This document shows positions 8,797 through 16,217 of a stretch of 64,000 bases of DNA, one piece after another; within the stretch, counting starts at the first letter, position 1, and every line of letters begins with the position of its first letter. This DNA comes from Salinibacillus aidingensis (GTDB taxonomy: Bacteria; Bacillota; Bacilli; Bacillales; Alkalibacillaceae). The DNA is taken from NCBI RefSeq assembly GCF_039522525.1, contig NZ_BAAADO010000004.1, positions 310,001 through 374,000 on the forward strand, read 5' to 3'. Made by a program: the position numbers and the translations under genes. The notes under the pieces were generated by a model. That model had not been told where the DNA came from. It saw only the letters and a program-made list of their open reading frames with translations, and did no database searches.

Positions 8797-10194
8797 ATGG
8801 TATCATTAAATTCAGCAAAGGATTGGTTCAGGATTAGCGTTACAGAGGATCAAATGGAAGCTTATCTTGAGTTAAGAGGGGATTTTGAAAGAGATTTTGA
8901 AAGAGATGAGATCACGATTGAGGATCTACAGGAGCTATTTGATGAGAGTAATATTACTTTCGGTCATCTTGATGAACAAATAAACAGGATTACGGAAAAT
9001 CCATCCTTAGTCACATTTCCCTGTTTGATTGCAGCTGGACAACCAGTTGAACACGGAAAGGATGGCAGGGTTGAATTTTTCATAAATTTGCAATCAGACC
9101 TTTCTATTGAGGAAAAGGAAAACCTGGATTTCCGGGAAGTTATGAAAATTCCAAAGGTTACAGGCGGAGAACCGATTTTAAAGATGATTCCACCAACAGA
9201 TGGAAATTCAGGTTTAAACGTTTTCGGCGCAGAAGTGAAGCCGCAGGAGGGAAAGATTGCCCGTGTGAAGGCAGGTAAAAACACAAAATGGGCAAGCGAG
9301 GATACCCTTATAGCAACAATGGATGGTCAGGTTTCTCTTGTAGATCGTTCCATACAAGTATTACCGACTTATGAGGTCAATCATGATGTTGATTTGCGGT
9401 CCGGAAATATTGATTTTAACGGTTCAGTGGTTATACATGGCGATATTCCCTCAGGCTTTACCGTTAAAGCAAAGGGTGATATCCACGTTATGGGTTTAGT
9501 TGAAAGTGCAGTATTAGAAGCTGGTGGCTCTATTTTTATACAAAAAGGAATATCAGCGGTTCATAAAGGTATGGTGCGTTCCGGCCTGGACGTCCATACA
9601 AAATATATAAATCAGGGAAATGTGGAAGCTGGAAGAAACATTTTTGTTGAACAATCTATTTTGCTCAGTCAGTGTACAGCAAGGGAAACCATCTTCTGTC
9701 AAAGAGGAAGTATCATTGGTGGCCATTTGTCTGCCGGACAGCATATATATGTGAAGGATCTGGGGAATCGCCTGGAAGCGGAAACAAATATATATTTAGG
9801 TGAAAATAAGGATCATTTAGATACCTTACAGCATTTAGAGGATCGTTTAACAGAACTTAAAAATACCATTAATAAACTGAAACAACTAGGTGAAAAGTTG
9901 AAAAAAATAGCATCCATAAGAGGAGAATTAACATTCAGTGAAAAAGATACTCTCCTAAAGCAGGAAAAGTCCTTGCGAGCAGCAACATCAGAATATTTAG
10001 AAGTACAAAAACAGCTTTCGGAAAAGAAGGAAATAAATGTTGATTTTTCCCAGCCTGTTTTTTATATTCATGGTATACTGTACCCAAACTCTAAAGTCAA
10101 CTTTGGTAAATACCAGAAGAATTTTTTGACTCAATCCAGAAATGTGAAAATAAAGTTAGAGGGCTCTGAAATTCAGGTTTCACCATTTCATTAA
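8797..10194 (+). CDS. FapA/DUF342 domain protein of the fla/che operon
   Basis: This 465-residue protein belongs to the FapA (DUF342) family, whose members carry a glycine-rich parallel beta-helix core. The beta-helix part is visible as repeated short strands (FNGSVVIHGDIPSGFTV, then DIHVMGLVESA and so on) at about 200-330. It is followed by a predicted coiled coil (DRLTELKNTINKLKQ) and a C-terminal strand ending in FGKYQK and KIKLEGSEI. FapA homologues affect flagellar number or placement in some bacteria; the role here is inferred from family and position between sigD and swrB. B. subtilis 168 lacks a gene here. A 12-base direct repeat at about 8881-8904 duplicates DFER. Confidence 0.85.
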   Translation: MVSLNSAKDWFRISVTEDQMEAYLELRGDFERDFERDEITIEDLQELFDESNITFGHLDEQINRITENPSLVTFPCLIAAGQPVEHGKDGRVEFFINLQSDLSIEEKENLDFREVMKIPKVTGGEPILKMIPPTDGNSGLNVFGAEVKPQEGKIARVKAGKNTKWASEDTLIATMDGQVSLVDRSIQVLPTYEVNHDVDLRSGNIDFNGSVVIHGDIPSGFTVKAKGDIHVMGLVESAVLEAGGSIFIQKGISAVHKGMVRSGLDVHTKYINQGNVEAGRNIFVEQSILLSQCTARETIFCQRGSIIGGHLSAGQHIYVKDLGNRLEAETNIYLGENKDHLDTLQHLEDRLTELKNTINKLKQLGEKLKKIASIRGELTFSEKDTLLKQEKSLRAATSEYLEVQKQLSEKKEINVDFSQPVFYIHGILYPNSKVNFGKYQKNFLTQSRNVKIKLEGSEIQVSPFH

Positions 10195-10215
10195 TGGGAT
10201 GGAGGTTGACTCTTT

Positions 10216-10527
10216 ATGAGCTGGAAAGCTGTAGAAATGCAGGTTGCTCTGCCACGGACACAGGATGCCGGCCAGATTCAGGAACAGCTTGAACAAAGAT
10301 CGGCGAATAGTCAGCATTATCTGGCTCAGGCTAAGCAGCAGGAAGAGGAGAGGCGACGAAAAAAGGTTAATGAACTCAGACAAAAAGAGCACAAACGTCT
10401 CCAGAATGATGATGCACGTTCTGACTCTCCCGGGACCTCCTTGAACAGACGGGAAATGGAAAGAAATTTATTCAGACAGAAACAGAAACATCCTTATTTA
10501 GGAAATCGATTTGACTTAACAAGATAG
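10216..10527 (+). CDS. Conserved small fla/che-operon protein of unknown function
   Basis: This 103-residue protein starts MSWKAVEMQVALPRT and continues as a highly charged Gln/Arg/Lys/Glu-rich helix (about 20-75) likely to form a coiled coil, ending in a short conserved-looking HPYLGNRFDL segment. It has no membrane segment or signal peptide. GGAGGT at 10201-10206 is well spaced before the ATG. It lies between the FapA-like gene and swrB in the same direction with short gaps, so it is probably cotranscribed with motility genes. I do not recognise a named family; a structural or assembly role is only a guess. Confidence 0.75.
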   Translation: MSWKAVEMQVALPRTQDAGQIQEQLEQRSANSQHYLAQAKQQEEERRRKKVNELRQKEHKRLQNDDARSDSPGTSLNRREMERNLFRQKQKHPYLGNRFDLTR

Positions 10528-10538
10528 GAATGGAAGCT

Positions 10539-11036
10539 ATGATAGAATTTTTAGTTATATTCAGTCTGATTTTACATGCGATTGTATTTATATTTATCAT
10601 TTATCTTTATCGACGGTTTTCACAGAATTCATCAGGTATGTCCGTGCAGGAAAGAAAAGAAATGGAAGAAATGCTTTCCTCCTATATTACCGAGATGAAA
10701 AAGGAAAATGAACGTCTATTGAATATTCTGAATGAAAATGGCAAAAATGTGAAAGAAAAACAAACAGCACCAGATTCCCGGCAAAACTCAAGTCCAACCC
10801 TGGATACATACGTGGAACCGGTACAGAAAAAGGAAACAACTGCAAAGGAAACCAAAAACGTGGAGAAATATAATCCGGAATCCATTATAGTGGAGGATGA
10901 AGCAGAGGGAGTATCAGATCACGCAAAAGCGCTGCAATTATATAATGAGGGACTTTCTACTGAAGAAATTGCTCAAAAATTGAACAAAGGGAAAACAGAA
11001 ATTGAGTTGTTTATTAAATTTCAATCACAATCATAA
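10539..11036 (+). CDS. swrB: SwrB-like single-pass membrane protein (YlxL)
   Basis: SwrB in B. subtilis promotes maturation of the flagellar basal body and activation of export for swarming. This 165-residue product has the same architecture: an N-terminal transmembrane helix (about 3-25), then a charged coiled-coil/linker region and a C-terminal helical segment (ALQLYNEGLSTEEIAQKLN) resembling a small helix-turn-helix. Sequence identity in this family is low, so the name rests on position between sigD and rpsB and on architecture. I prefer ATG 10539 over ATG 10530 because the AGGAATGGA ribosome binding site fits it better. Confidence 0.72.
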   Translation: MIEFLVIFSLILHAIVFIFIIYLYRRFSQNSSGMSVQERKEMEEMLSSYITEMKKENERLLNILNENGKNVKEKQTAPDSRQNSSPTLDTYVEPVQKKETTAKETKNVEKYNPESIIVEDEAEGVSDHAKALQLYNEGLSTEEIAQKLNKGKTEIELFIKFQSQS

Positions 11037-11044
11037 ATTTCTGC

Positions 11045-11073
11045 TTGAATGAATACTGTCCATATGATATATT
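11045..11073 (+). promoter_or_regulatory. Sigma-A-type promoter for rpsB
   Basis: TTGAAT (11045-11050) and TATATT (11068-11073) are separated by exactly 17 bases in the gap between swrB and rpsB. Transcription would begin near 11080 and produce a leader of about 110 nt before the rpsB ATG, which contains the structure described at 11094-11158. Confidence 0.6.
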
Positions 11074-11093
11074 TACTTTTGGTGTAAAACACA

Positions 11094-11158
11094 CGTCTGT
11101 CGATTGTGCAGGAGGTGCTTTCAAGTAGGGAAGTCCCTGTATAAAGATGAGACAGACG
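11094..11158 (+). promoter_or_regulatory. Candidate structured rpsB leader (S2 autoregulation)
   Basis: CGTCTGTC (11094-11101) is perfectly complementary to GACAGACG (11151-11158). The enclosed sequence holds a smaller hairpin (AGGGAAGTCCCT) and an AGGAGGTGC stretch at 11110-11118 that resembles a ribosome binding site without a convincing reading frame. Ribosomal protein operons in Bacillota commonly use mRNA structures bound by the encoded protein. That S2 binds here is inference. Confidence 0.45.
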
Positions 11159-11191
11159 GAGGCCAAAACCATTTTATAGGAGGAAGAAAGA

Positions 11192-11932
11192 ATGTCAGTA
11201 ATTTCAATGAAACAACTTTTAGAGGCTGGTGTACATTTTGGTCACCAAACTCGCCGTTGGAATCCAAAAATGAAGAAGTATATCTTCACAGAGAGAAACG
11301 GCATTTATATTATTGACCTTCAAAAAACAGTTAAGAAGGTTGAGGAAGCATACGAATACGTGAAGAATGTAGCTGCTGATGGAGGTACTGTTCTATTTGT
11401 AGGTACTAAGAAGCAGGCACAGGATACTGTTCGTGAAGAAGCAGCACGTTCCGGTATGTTCTACGTAAACCAGCGCTGGTTAGGTGGTACGTTAACGAAC
11501 TTTGAAACGATTCGCAAACGTATCCAGCGTCTTAAAGATATTGAGCGCATGGAAGAGGACGGAACTTTTGATGTTCTTCCTAAAAAAGAAGTTGTTATGA
11601 TTAAGAAGGAACAAGATCGCCTTGAAAAATTCCTTGGCGGTATTAAGGATATGGAAGGAATTCCTGACGTGCTATTTGTTATTGACCCTCGTAAAGAGCG
11701 TATCGCAATAGCTGAAGCACATAAATTAAACATTCCAATTGTAGCAATGGTTGATACGAATTGTGATCCGGATGAGGTGGATTATGTTATCCCGGCAAAC
11801 GATGATGCAATTCGTGCTGTAAAACTTCTTACCGGCAAAATGGCTGATGCAATTCTTGAAGCTCGTCAAGGTGAAACAAGCGAAGAAGTAGCAGAAGAAG
11901 AAGAAGAAGAAGCACAACCAGTAGAAGAGTAA
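11192..11932 (+). CDS. rpsB: 30S ribosomal protein S2
   Basis: S2 is a late-assembling small-subunit protein that anchors S1 or equivalents and is required for translation initiation. The 246-residue sequence begins MSVISMKQLLEAGVHFGHQTRRWNPKM, the highly conserved S2 N-terminus (split here for brevity at GVHFGHQ), includes the GGTLTNF loop, and ends in an acidic Glu-rich tail. A strong AGGAGGAAG ribosome binding site lies before the ATG. It has its own promoter and leader and is separated from tsf by a terminator-like hairpin that may lower downstream expression. Confidence 0.99.
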   Translation: MSVISMKQLLEAGVHFGHQTRRWNPKMKKYIFTERNGIYIIDLQKTVKKVEEAYEYVKNVAADGGTVLFVGTKKQAQDTVREEAARSGMFYVNQRWLGGTLTNFETIRKRIQRLKDIERMEEDGTFDVLPKKEVVMIKKEQDRLEKFLGGIKDMEGIPDVLFVIDPRKERIAIAEAHKLNIPIVAMVDTNCDPDEVDYVIPANDDAIRAVKLLTGKMADAILEARQGETSEEVAEEEEEEAQPVEE

Positions 11933-11943
11933 GAAAGGTTTTG

Positions 11944-11982
11944 AAGGTGATAAGAGGGAAAAAGCCTTTTATCACCTTTTTT
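11944..11982 (+). terminator. rpsB-tsf intergenic terminator/attenuator
   Basis: AAGGTGATAA (11944-11953) pairs with TTATCACCTT (11969-11978) and is followed by a run of T. Because tsf normally shares the rpsB transcript, this is likely a partial terminator that adjusts the S2 to EF-Ts ratio. Confidence 0.75.
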
Positions 11983-12066
11983 ATCAAAGAGAATGGATAT
12001 GAAAGCTGTACCATTTGAATAATAATAAAGACCATTATTATCATGGAAGGTTAAGGAGGAAATGTC

Positions 12067-12951
12067 ATGGCTGTAACAGCAAAAATGGTAAAAGAGTTAC
12101 GTGAAAAAACAGGTGCAGGAATGATGGACTGCAAAAAAGCATTAACAGAAACAGATGGTGACATGGAAAAAGCAGTTGATTTTCTTCGTGAGAAAGGTAT
12201 TGCAAAAGCGGCAAAGAAAGCTGATCGTATCGCTGCAGAAGGATCTACATACATCGAAGTGGATGGAAATACTGCTGTAATTTTTGAAGTGAACGCTGAA
12301 ACAGACTTTGTTGCAAAAAATGATCAGTTTAAAAATCTTCTTGCTGATCTTGGAAAACACCTTGTTAAACAAAAGCCTGCAACCGTTGAAGAAGCTCTGC
12401 AGCAAAAATTACATGGTGAAGGCGAAACTTTAGAATCTTACATCACAGATGCGATTGCTAAAATTGGGGAGAAAATTTCTCTTCGCCGTTTCACAGTAGC
12501 CGAAAAAACAGATAGTGATGCATTTGGTACTTACCTTCATATGGGTGGACGTATTGGTGTACTAACTGTTCTTGAGGGAACAACAGATGAGTCCGTTGCT
12601 AAAGATGTTGCTATGCACGTAGCTGCTGTAAATCCTAAGTATCTATCCCGTGATGATGTACCTAAAGAAGAAGTAGATAGTGAGCGCGAAGTACTTAAGC
12701 AGCAGTCCCTGAATGAAGGGAAACCAGAGCATATTGTTGAAAAAATGGTAGAAGGGCGTCTCGGCAAGTTCTTCCAGGGCATCTGTCTTCTTGAACAGGA
12801 ATTTGTAAAAGACCCTGATCAAACCGTTAAGAAATTTGTAGAATCCAACAATGCGACTGTGAAACAATTTGTACGTTATGAAGTAGGAGAAGGAATGGAA
12901 AAACGTGAAGAAAACTTCGCTGATGAAGTTATGGGTCAAGTTAAAAAATAA
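12067..12951 (+). CDS. tsf: Elongation factor Ts
   Basis: EF-Ts is the guanine nucleotide exchange factor for EF-Tu. The 294-residue sequence has the N-terminal UBA-like domain with the family signature LREKTGAGMMDCKKAL, the TDFVAKN motif that contacts EF-Tu, and the two-subdomain core typical of the family. The ATG is preceded by AAGGAGGAAATGTC. It lies downstream of rpsB as in nearly all bacteria. Confidence 0.99.
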   Translation: MAVTAKMVKELREKTGAGMMDCKKALTETDGDMEKAVDFLREKGIAKAAKKADRIAAEGSTYIEVDGNTAVIFEVNAETDFVAKNDQFKNLLADLGKHLVKQKPATVEEALQQKLHGEGETLESYITDAIAKIGEKISLRRFTVAEKTDSDAFGTYLHMGGRIGVLTVLEGTTDESVAKDVAMHVAAVNPKYLSRDDVPKEEVDSEREVLKQQSLNEGKPEHIVEKMVEGRLGKFFQGICLLEQEFVKDPDQTVKKFVESNNATVKQFVRYEVGEGMEKREENFADEVMGQVKK

Positions 12952-12971
12952 CACCACAAAAGAGTTTTGAC

Positions 12972-13010
12972 TTTGAAAATAGGGGACACGTGGTGTTCCC
13001 TATTTTCAAA
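12972..13010 (+). other. 18-bp near-perfect hairpin without U-run (tsf-pyrH gap)
   Basis: TTTGAAAATAGGGGACAC (12972-12989) pairs with GTGTTCCCTATTTTCAAA (12993-13010) around a three-base loop, with one G-U pair. On the + strand it is followed by AATCCTAC rather than T residues, so it does not look like a standard intrinsic terminator. It may still end the tsf transcript or protect its 3' end. Confidence 0.6.
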
Positions 13011-13139
13011 AATCCTACATACTAAAGATATCCCGGAAATAAACACATTTAAACCAAATCATAATTTTATCAATTTTTCGCTATCTTATAAGGGTGAACT
13101 TTATAGAATGTGAAAAATTGATAATAGATGGAGGTTACT

Positions 13140-13868
13140 ATGACATCAGTCCAGTATAAACGAATTGTACTTAAGTTAAGTGGAGAAGCTCTAAGTGGAA
13201 ATGCCGGCTATGGACTTGACCCTGTTATTGTAAAATCAATTGCCCAGCAAGTGAAAGAAGTAGCAGAGCTTGGTGTGGAAGTCGCAGTCGTTGTAGGTGG
13301 CGGAAACATATGGCGCGGTAAAGTAGGCAGTGAGGTAGGTATGGACAGGGCTACTGCTGACTATATGGGAATGCTGGCAACTGTCATGAATTCACTGGCT
13401 TTACAGGATAGTCTCGAGAACATTGGAATTCCAACCAGAGTGCAGACATCTATAGAAATGAGGCAGGTTGCAGAGCCATACATTAGGAGAAAAGCTATGC
13501 GTCATCTGGAGAAAAAACGTGTGGTGATCTTTGCAGGGGGTACAGGTAATCCGTACTTTTCAACAGATACAACGGCAGCATTGCGGGCTGCTGAAATTGA
13601 AGCCAATGTTATCTTAATGGCCAAAAATAATGTTGATGGGGTTTACAATGCTGACCCTGTAAAAAATAAGGATGCTAAAAAGTATACACAGTTATCCTAT
13701 TTAGATATTTTAAATGAAGGATTAGAAGTTATGGATTCAACAGCATCTTCACTCTGTATGGACAATGATATCCCGCTTATTGTGTTTTCTATTACGGAAG
13801 AAGGAAATATTAAACGTGTTGTTCAAGGAGAAAATATTGGAACTATTGTTAGGGGGAAAGAAAAATGA
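13140..13868 (+). CDS. pyrH: UMP kinase
   Basis: PyrH phosphorylates UMP to UDP, the first committed step from UMP to pyrimidine nucleoside triphosphates; bacterial enzymes are hexamers regulated by GTP and UTP. The 242-residue amino-acid kinase fold protein shows KLSGEALSG near the N-terminus, the GGGNIWRG loop and the DGVYNADP segment near the UMP/ATP site. I start at ATG 13140, just after GGAGGT (13130-13135), not the in-frame ATG 13128 that overlaps the ribosome binding site. It overlaps frr by four bases. Confidence 0.98.
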   Translation: MTSVQYKRIVLKLSGEALSGNAGYGLDPVIVKSIAQQVKEVAELGVEVAVVVGGGNIWRGKVGSEVGMDRATADYMGMLATVMNSLALQDSLENIGIPTRVQTSIEMRQVAEPYIRRKAMRHLEKKRVVIFAGGTGNPYFSTDTTAALRAAEIEANVILMAKNNVDGVYNADPVKNKDAKKYTQLSYLDILNEGLEVMDSTASSLCMDNDIPLIVFSITEEGNIKRVVQGENIGTIVRGKEK

Positions 13869-14422
13869 GTCAAGCAGTCATTAAAGAAACCCAGGAGAAA
13901 ATGGAAAAAGCAAAAGATGCCTATCAAAAACAATTAGCAACCATACGTACAGGCCGCGCGAATCCATCTATTTTAGATGGCGTATTAGTGGAATATTACG
14001 GTACAATGACCCCATTGAACCAATTAGCAAATGTTTCAGCACCAGAGGCTCGTTTACTTGTGATTACTCCATTTGATAAAAGTGCATTAGGTGACATGGA
14101 AAAAGCTATTCAAAAAGCAGATTTAGGGTTAACTCCAAATAATGACGGGAATATGATTCGTATTAATATTCCAGCATTAACGGAAGAACGCCGTAAGGAA
14201 TTGGTGAAAATTGTCCGTAAATATGCCGAAGAAGCAAGAGTACAAATCCGTAATATTCGTCGTGACAGTAATGATCAGCTGAAGAAAATGGAGAAAGATG
14301 GAGAGCTGACAGAAGACGAACTGCATGGCTTTCAGGATGATGTTCAAAAAGAAACAGACAAATACATTGATAAAATTGATCAACTAACAAAAGAAAAAGA
14401 AGATGGAATCCTGGAGGTTTAA
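13865..14422 (+). CDS. frr: Ribosome recycling factor
   Basis: RRF splits post-termination ribosomes together with EF-G. The 185-residue all-helical plus small beta domain protein has the conserved LATIRTGRANPSILDG and VEYYGTMTPLNQLA motifs and the C-terminal RRDSNDQLKKMEKDG segment. The ATGA overlap with pyrH indicates coupled translation. Two hairpins follow before uppS. Confidence 0.99.
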   Translation: MSQAVIKETQEKMEKAKDAYQKQLATIRTGRANPSILDGVLVEYYGTMTPLNQLANVSAPEARLLVITPFDKSALGDMEKAIQKADLGLTPNNDGNMIRINIPALTEERRKELVKIVRKYAEEARVQIRNIRRDSNDQLKKMEKDGELTEDELHGFQDDVQKETDKYIDKIDQLTKEKEDGILEV

Positions 14423-14423
14423 T

Positions 14424-14449
14424 GCTCACATCTGCTTGTTTATGTGAGC
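14424..14449 (+). terminator. Hairpin directly after frr
   Basis: GCTCACAT (14424-14431) pairs with ATGTGAGC (14442-14449) two bases after the frr stop codon, followed by the moderately T-rich TCCTTATTCATT. It is a weak terminator candidate backed up by the next hairpin. Confidence 0.45.
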
Positions 14450-14485
14450 TCCTTATTCATTCCATAAAAAAAGAAAAGGATTGAT

Positions 14486-14513
14486 AAATCTCCCACTGCA
14501 TGGGGGATTTTTC
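14486..14513 (+). terminator. Terminator between frr and uppS
   Basis: AAATCTCCC (14486-14494) pairs with the GGGGATTT strand ending near 14510 and runs into TTTTT. It lies about 110 bases before uppS and probably separates the pyrH-frr unit from the uppS-cdsA-dxr-rasP unit. Confidence 0.65.
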
Positions 14514-14625
14514 ACATCCAATTATCATTAACTCGAAAGAAAGTCTTTCTTTCTCCTTAGTGATTGATTTATAATATTTGTACTTATTAAATGGATAGAT
14601 AAATCCTGACTGGAGGATTTAATTT

Positions 14626-15387
14626 ATGGCAATACGGATTCCTTTTTTAAAAAGTAAGAATAGAAAACGCAGTACGATACAAACAAATGAAAGCCTGCCA
14701 GGACATGTCGCTATTATTATGGATGGAAATGGAAGATGGGCGAAAAAACGAGGTCTGCCAAGAGCTGCGGGACACAAAGAAGGAATGAAAACAATAAAAA
14801 AAATTGTAAAAAAAGCGGTTGAACTTAAGCTGAATGTTCTAACATTATATGCTTTCTCCACAGAGAACTGGAAGCGCCCTAAATCTGAAGTGGATTATAT
14901 TATGAAATTACCAAGTGAATTTTTAGATACATATTTACAAGAATTAATAGATAACAATGTTCAAGTACGAACAATCGGTGATTTTAGTGCCCTTCCTGTT
15001 CATACTCAAAAGGCTGTTCAGACTTCTATAGACGAAACTGCTCAGAATGATGGGCTCATCCTGAATTTTGCTTTAAATTATGGAAGCAGAAATGAAATCG
15101 TTGGTGCTGTGAAGGATATTGTTCATGATATTGAACAGCAGCAGATGTCAAAGGATGATATTAATGAGGAAGCGATTTCGGAAAGATTGTATACGAAGGA
15201 CTATGAAGATCCAGACTTGTTAATACGCACCAGTGGAGAAATTCGCATTAGTAATTTTTTATTATGGCAGATTGCTTACGCTGAATTTTACTTTACAGAA
15301 GTACTATGGCCGGACTTTGACGAAATTGAATTTGAAAAATCCCTCATAGATTATCAGAACCGTAAAAGAAGATATGGGGGAATTTAA
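14626..15387 (+). CDS. uppS: Undecaprenyl pyrophosphate synthase (cis-prenyltransferase)
   Basis: UppS condenses isopentenyl diphosphate onto farnesyl diphosphate to give the C55 lipid carrier for peptidoglycan and teichoic acid synthesis. The 253-residue protein contains the catalytic Asp motif HVAIIMDGNGRWAKKRG, the LTLYAFSTENWKRP motif and the C-terminal RTSGEIRISNFLLWQ motif, all hallmarks of cis-prenyltransferases. The N-terminus is basic. It has a TGGAGGATTT ribosome binding site and heads an envelope operon with cdsA. Confidence 0.98.
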   Translation: MAIRIPFLKSKNRKRSTIQTNESLPGHVAIIMDGNGRWAKKRGLPRAAGHKEGMKTIKKIVKKAVELKLNVLTLYAFSTENWKRPKSEVDYIMKLPSEFLDTYLQELIDNNVQVRTIGDFSALPVHTQKAVQTSIDETAQNDGLILNFALNYGSRNEIVGAVKDIVHDIEQQQMSKDDINEEAISERLYTKDYEDPDLLIRTSGEIRISNFLLWQIAYAEFYFTEVLWPDFDEIEFEKSLIDYQNRKRRYGGI

Positions 15388-15402
15388 GGTGTTGAAGAAA
15401 GC

Positions 15403-16197
15403 ATGAAAGAAAGAGTATTGACCGCTATTATAGCATTACTTTTATTTGTACCCATTGTCATATATGGACAATGGCTATTTCAGCTTGTTATTTACCTTTT
15501 AGCCTCCGTATCACTCTTGGAATTGCTCAAAATGCGTAATATTCCTATCATATCCTGGCCGACAACCATTTCAATGCTTTCATTATGGATCCTTTTATAT
15601 GATTCCTCTATGTTACCCATAACTTTTCTTGAAAACTATAGTAAGCTGGAGTGGCTTGCTTTAGGCGTATTTGTATTATTAGGGTATATGGTGCTGAAAA
15701 AGAACACTTTTACTTTTGAGGATACTGGTTTTTTAGCAACCTCTATTGTTTATGTGGGAATTGGCTTTTATTGTCTCATGCTGGCTAGAGAGTCAGGTCT
15801 TGAATACCTGCTTTATGTATTGGTTGTCATCTGGGCAACTGATACAGGAGCATATTTTGTGGGCCGATCATTAGGAAAGAGAAAGCTTTGGCCGAACATT
15901 AGTCCGAAAAAGACTGTCGAAGGGTTTATAGGTGGAATTATACTGGCTTGCGTAGTAGCTGTTATTTTTCAATTCATCTATGCTATTGGGGACTATTCGG
16001 TTTTATCTATGATCGGGATTACAATCATTGCTTCAATGGTAGGTCAAATTGGTGATTTAGTGGAATCGGCCATTAAACGTACATATGATGTGAAAGATTC
16101 CGGTAAGATTTTACCGGGTCATGGTGGCATATTAGATCGGTTTGACAGCTTAATCTTTATGTTGCCTGTGTTATATTTTATTGGCTTTTTTAATTAA
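15403..16197 (+). CDS. cdsA: Phosphatidate cytidylyltransferase
   Basis: CdsA makes CDP-diacylglycerol from phosphatidate and CTP, the precursor of phosphatidylglycerol and other phospholipids. The 264-residue protein is mostly transmembrane helices and carries the C-terminal family signature beginning GQIGDLVESAIKR and ending KDSGKILPGHGGILDRFDS. It begins 15 bases after uppS, as in most Bacillota, and is followed by dxr. Confidence 0.98.
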   Translation: MKERVLTAIIALLLFVPIVIYGQWLFQLVIYLLASVSLLELLKMRNIPIISWPTTISMLSLWILLYDSSMLPITFLENYSKLEWLALGVFVLLGYMVLKKNTFTFEDTGFLATSIVYVGIGFYCLMLARESGLEYLLYVLVVIWATDTGAYFVGRSLGKRKLWPNISPKKTVEGFIGGIILACVVAVIFQFIYAIGDYSVLSMIGITIIASMVGQIGDLVESAIKRTYDVKDSGKILPGHGGILDRFDSLIFMLPVLYFIGFFN

Positions 16198-16217
16198 CAG
16201 GTTTAGGAGCGGTGTTG

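Noticed and set aside
11104..11316. 70-residue open frame overlapping the rpsB leader and start
   Set aside because: It reads through conserved S2 coding in another frame; the codons and product do not resemble a protein family.
14521..14625. Promoter for uppS (TATAAT at 14570-14575)
   Set aside because: The -10 is perfect but no acceptable -35 lies 16-18 bases upstream, so I did not list it as a feature.
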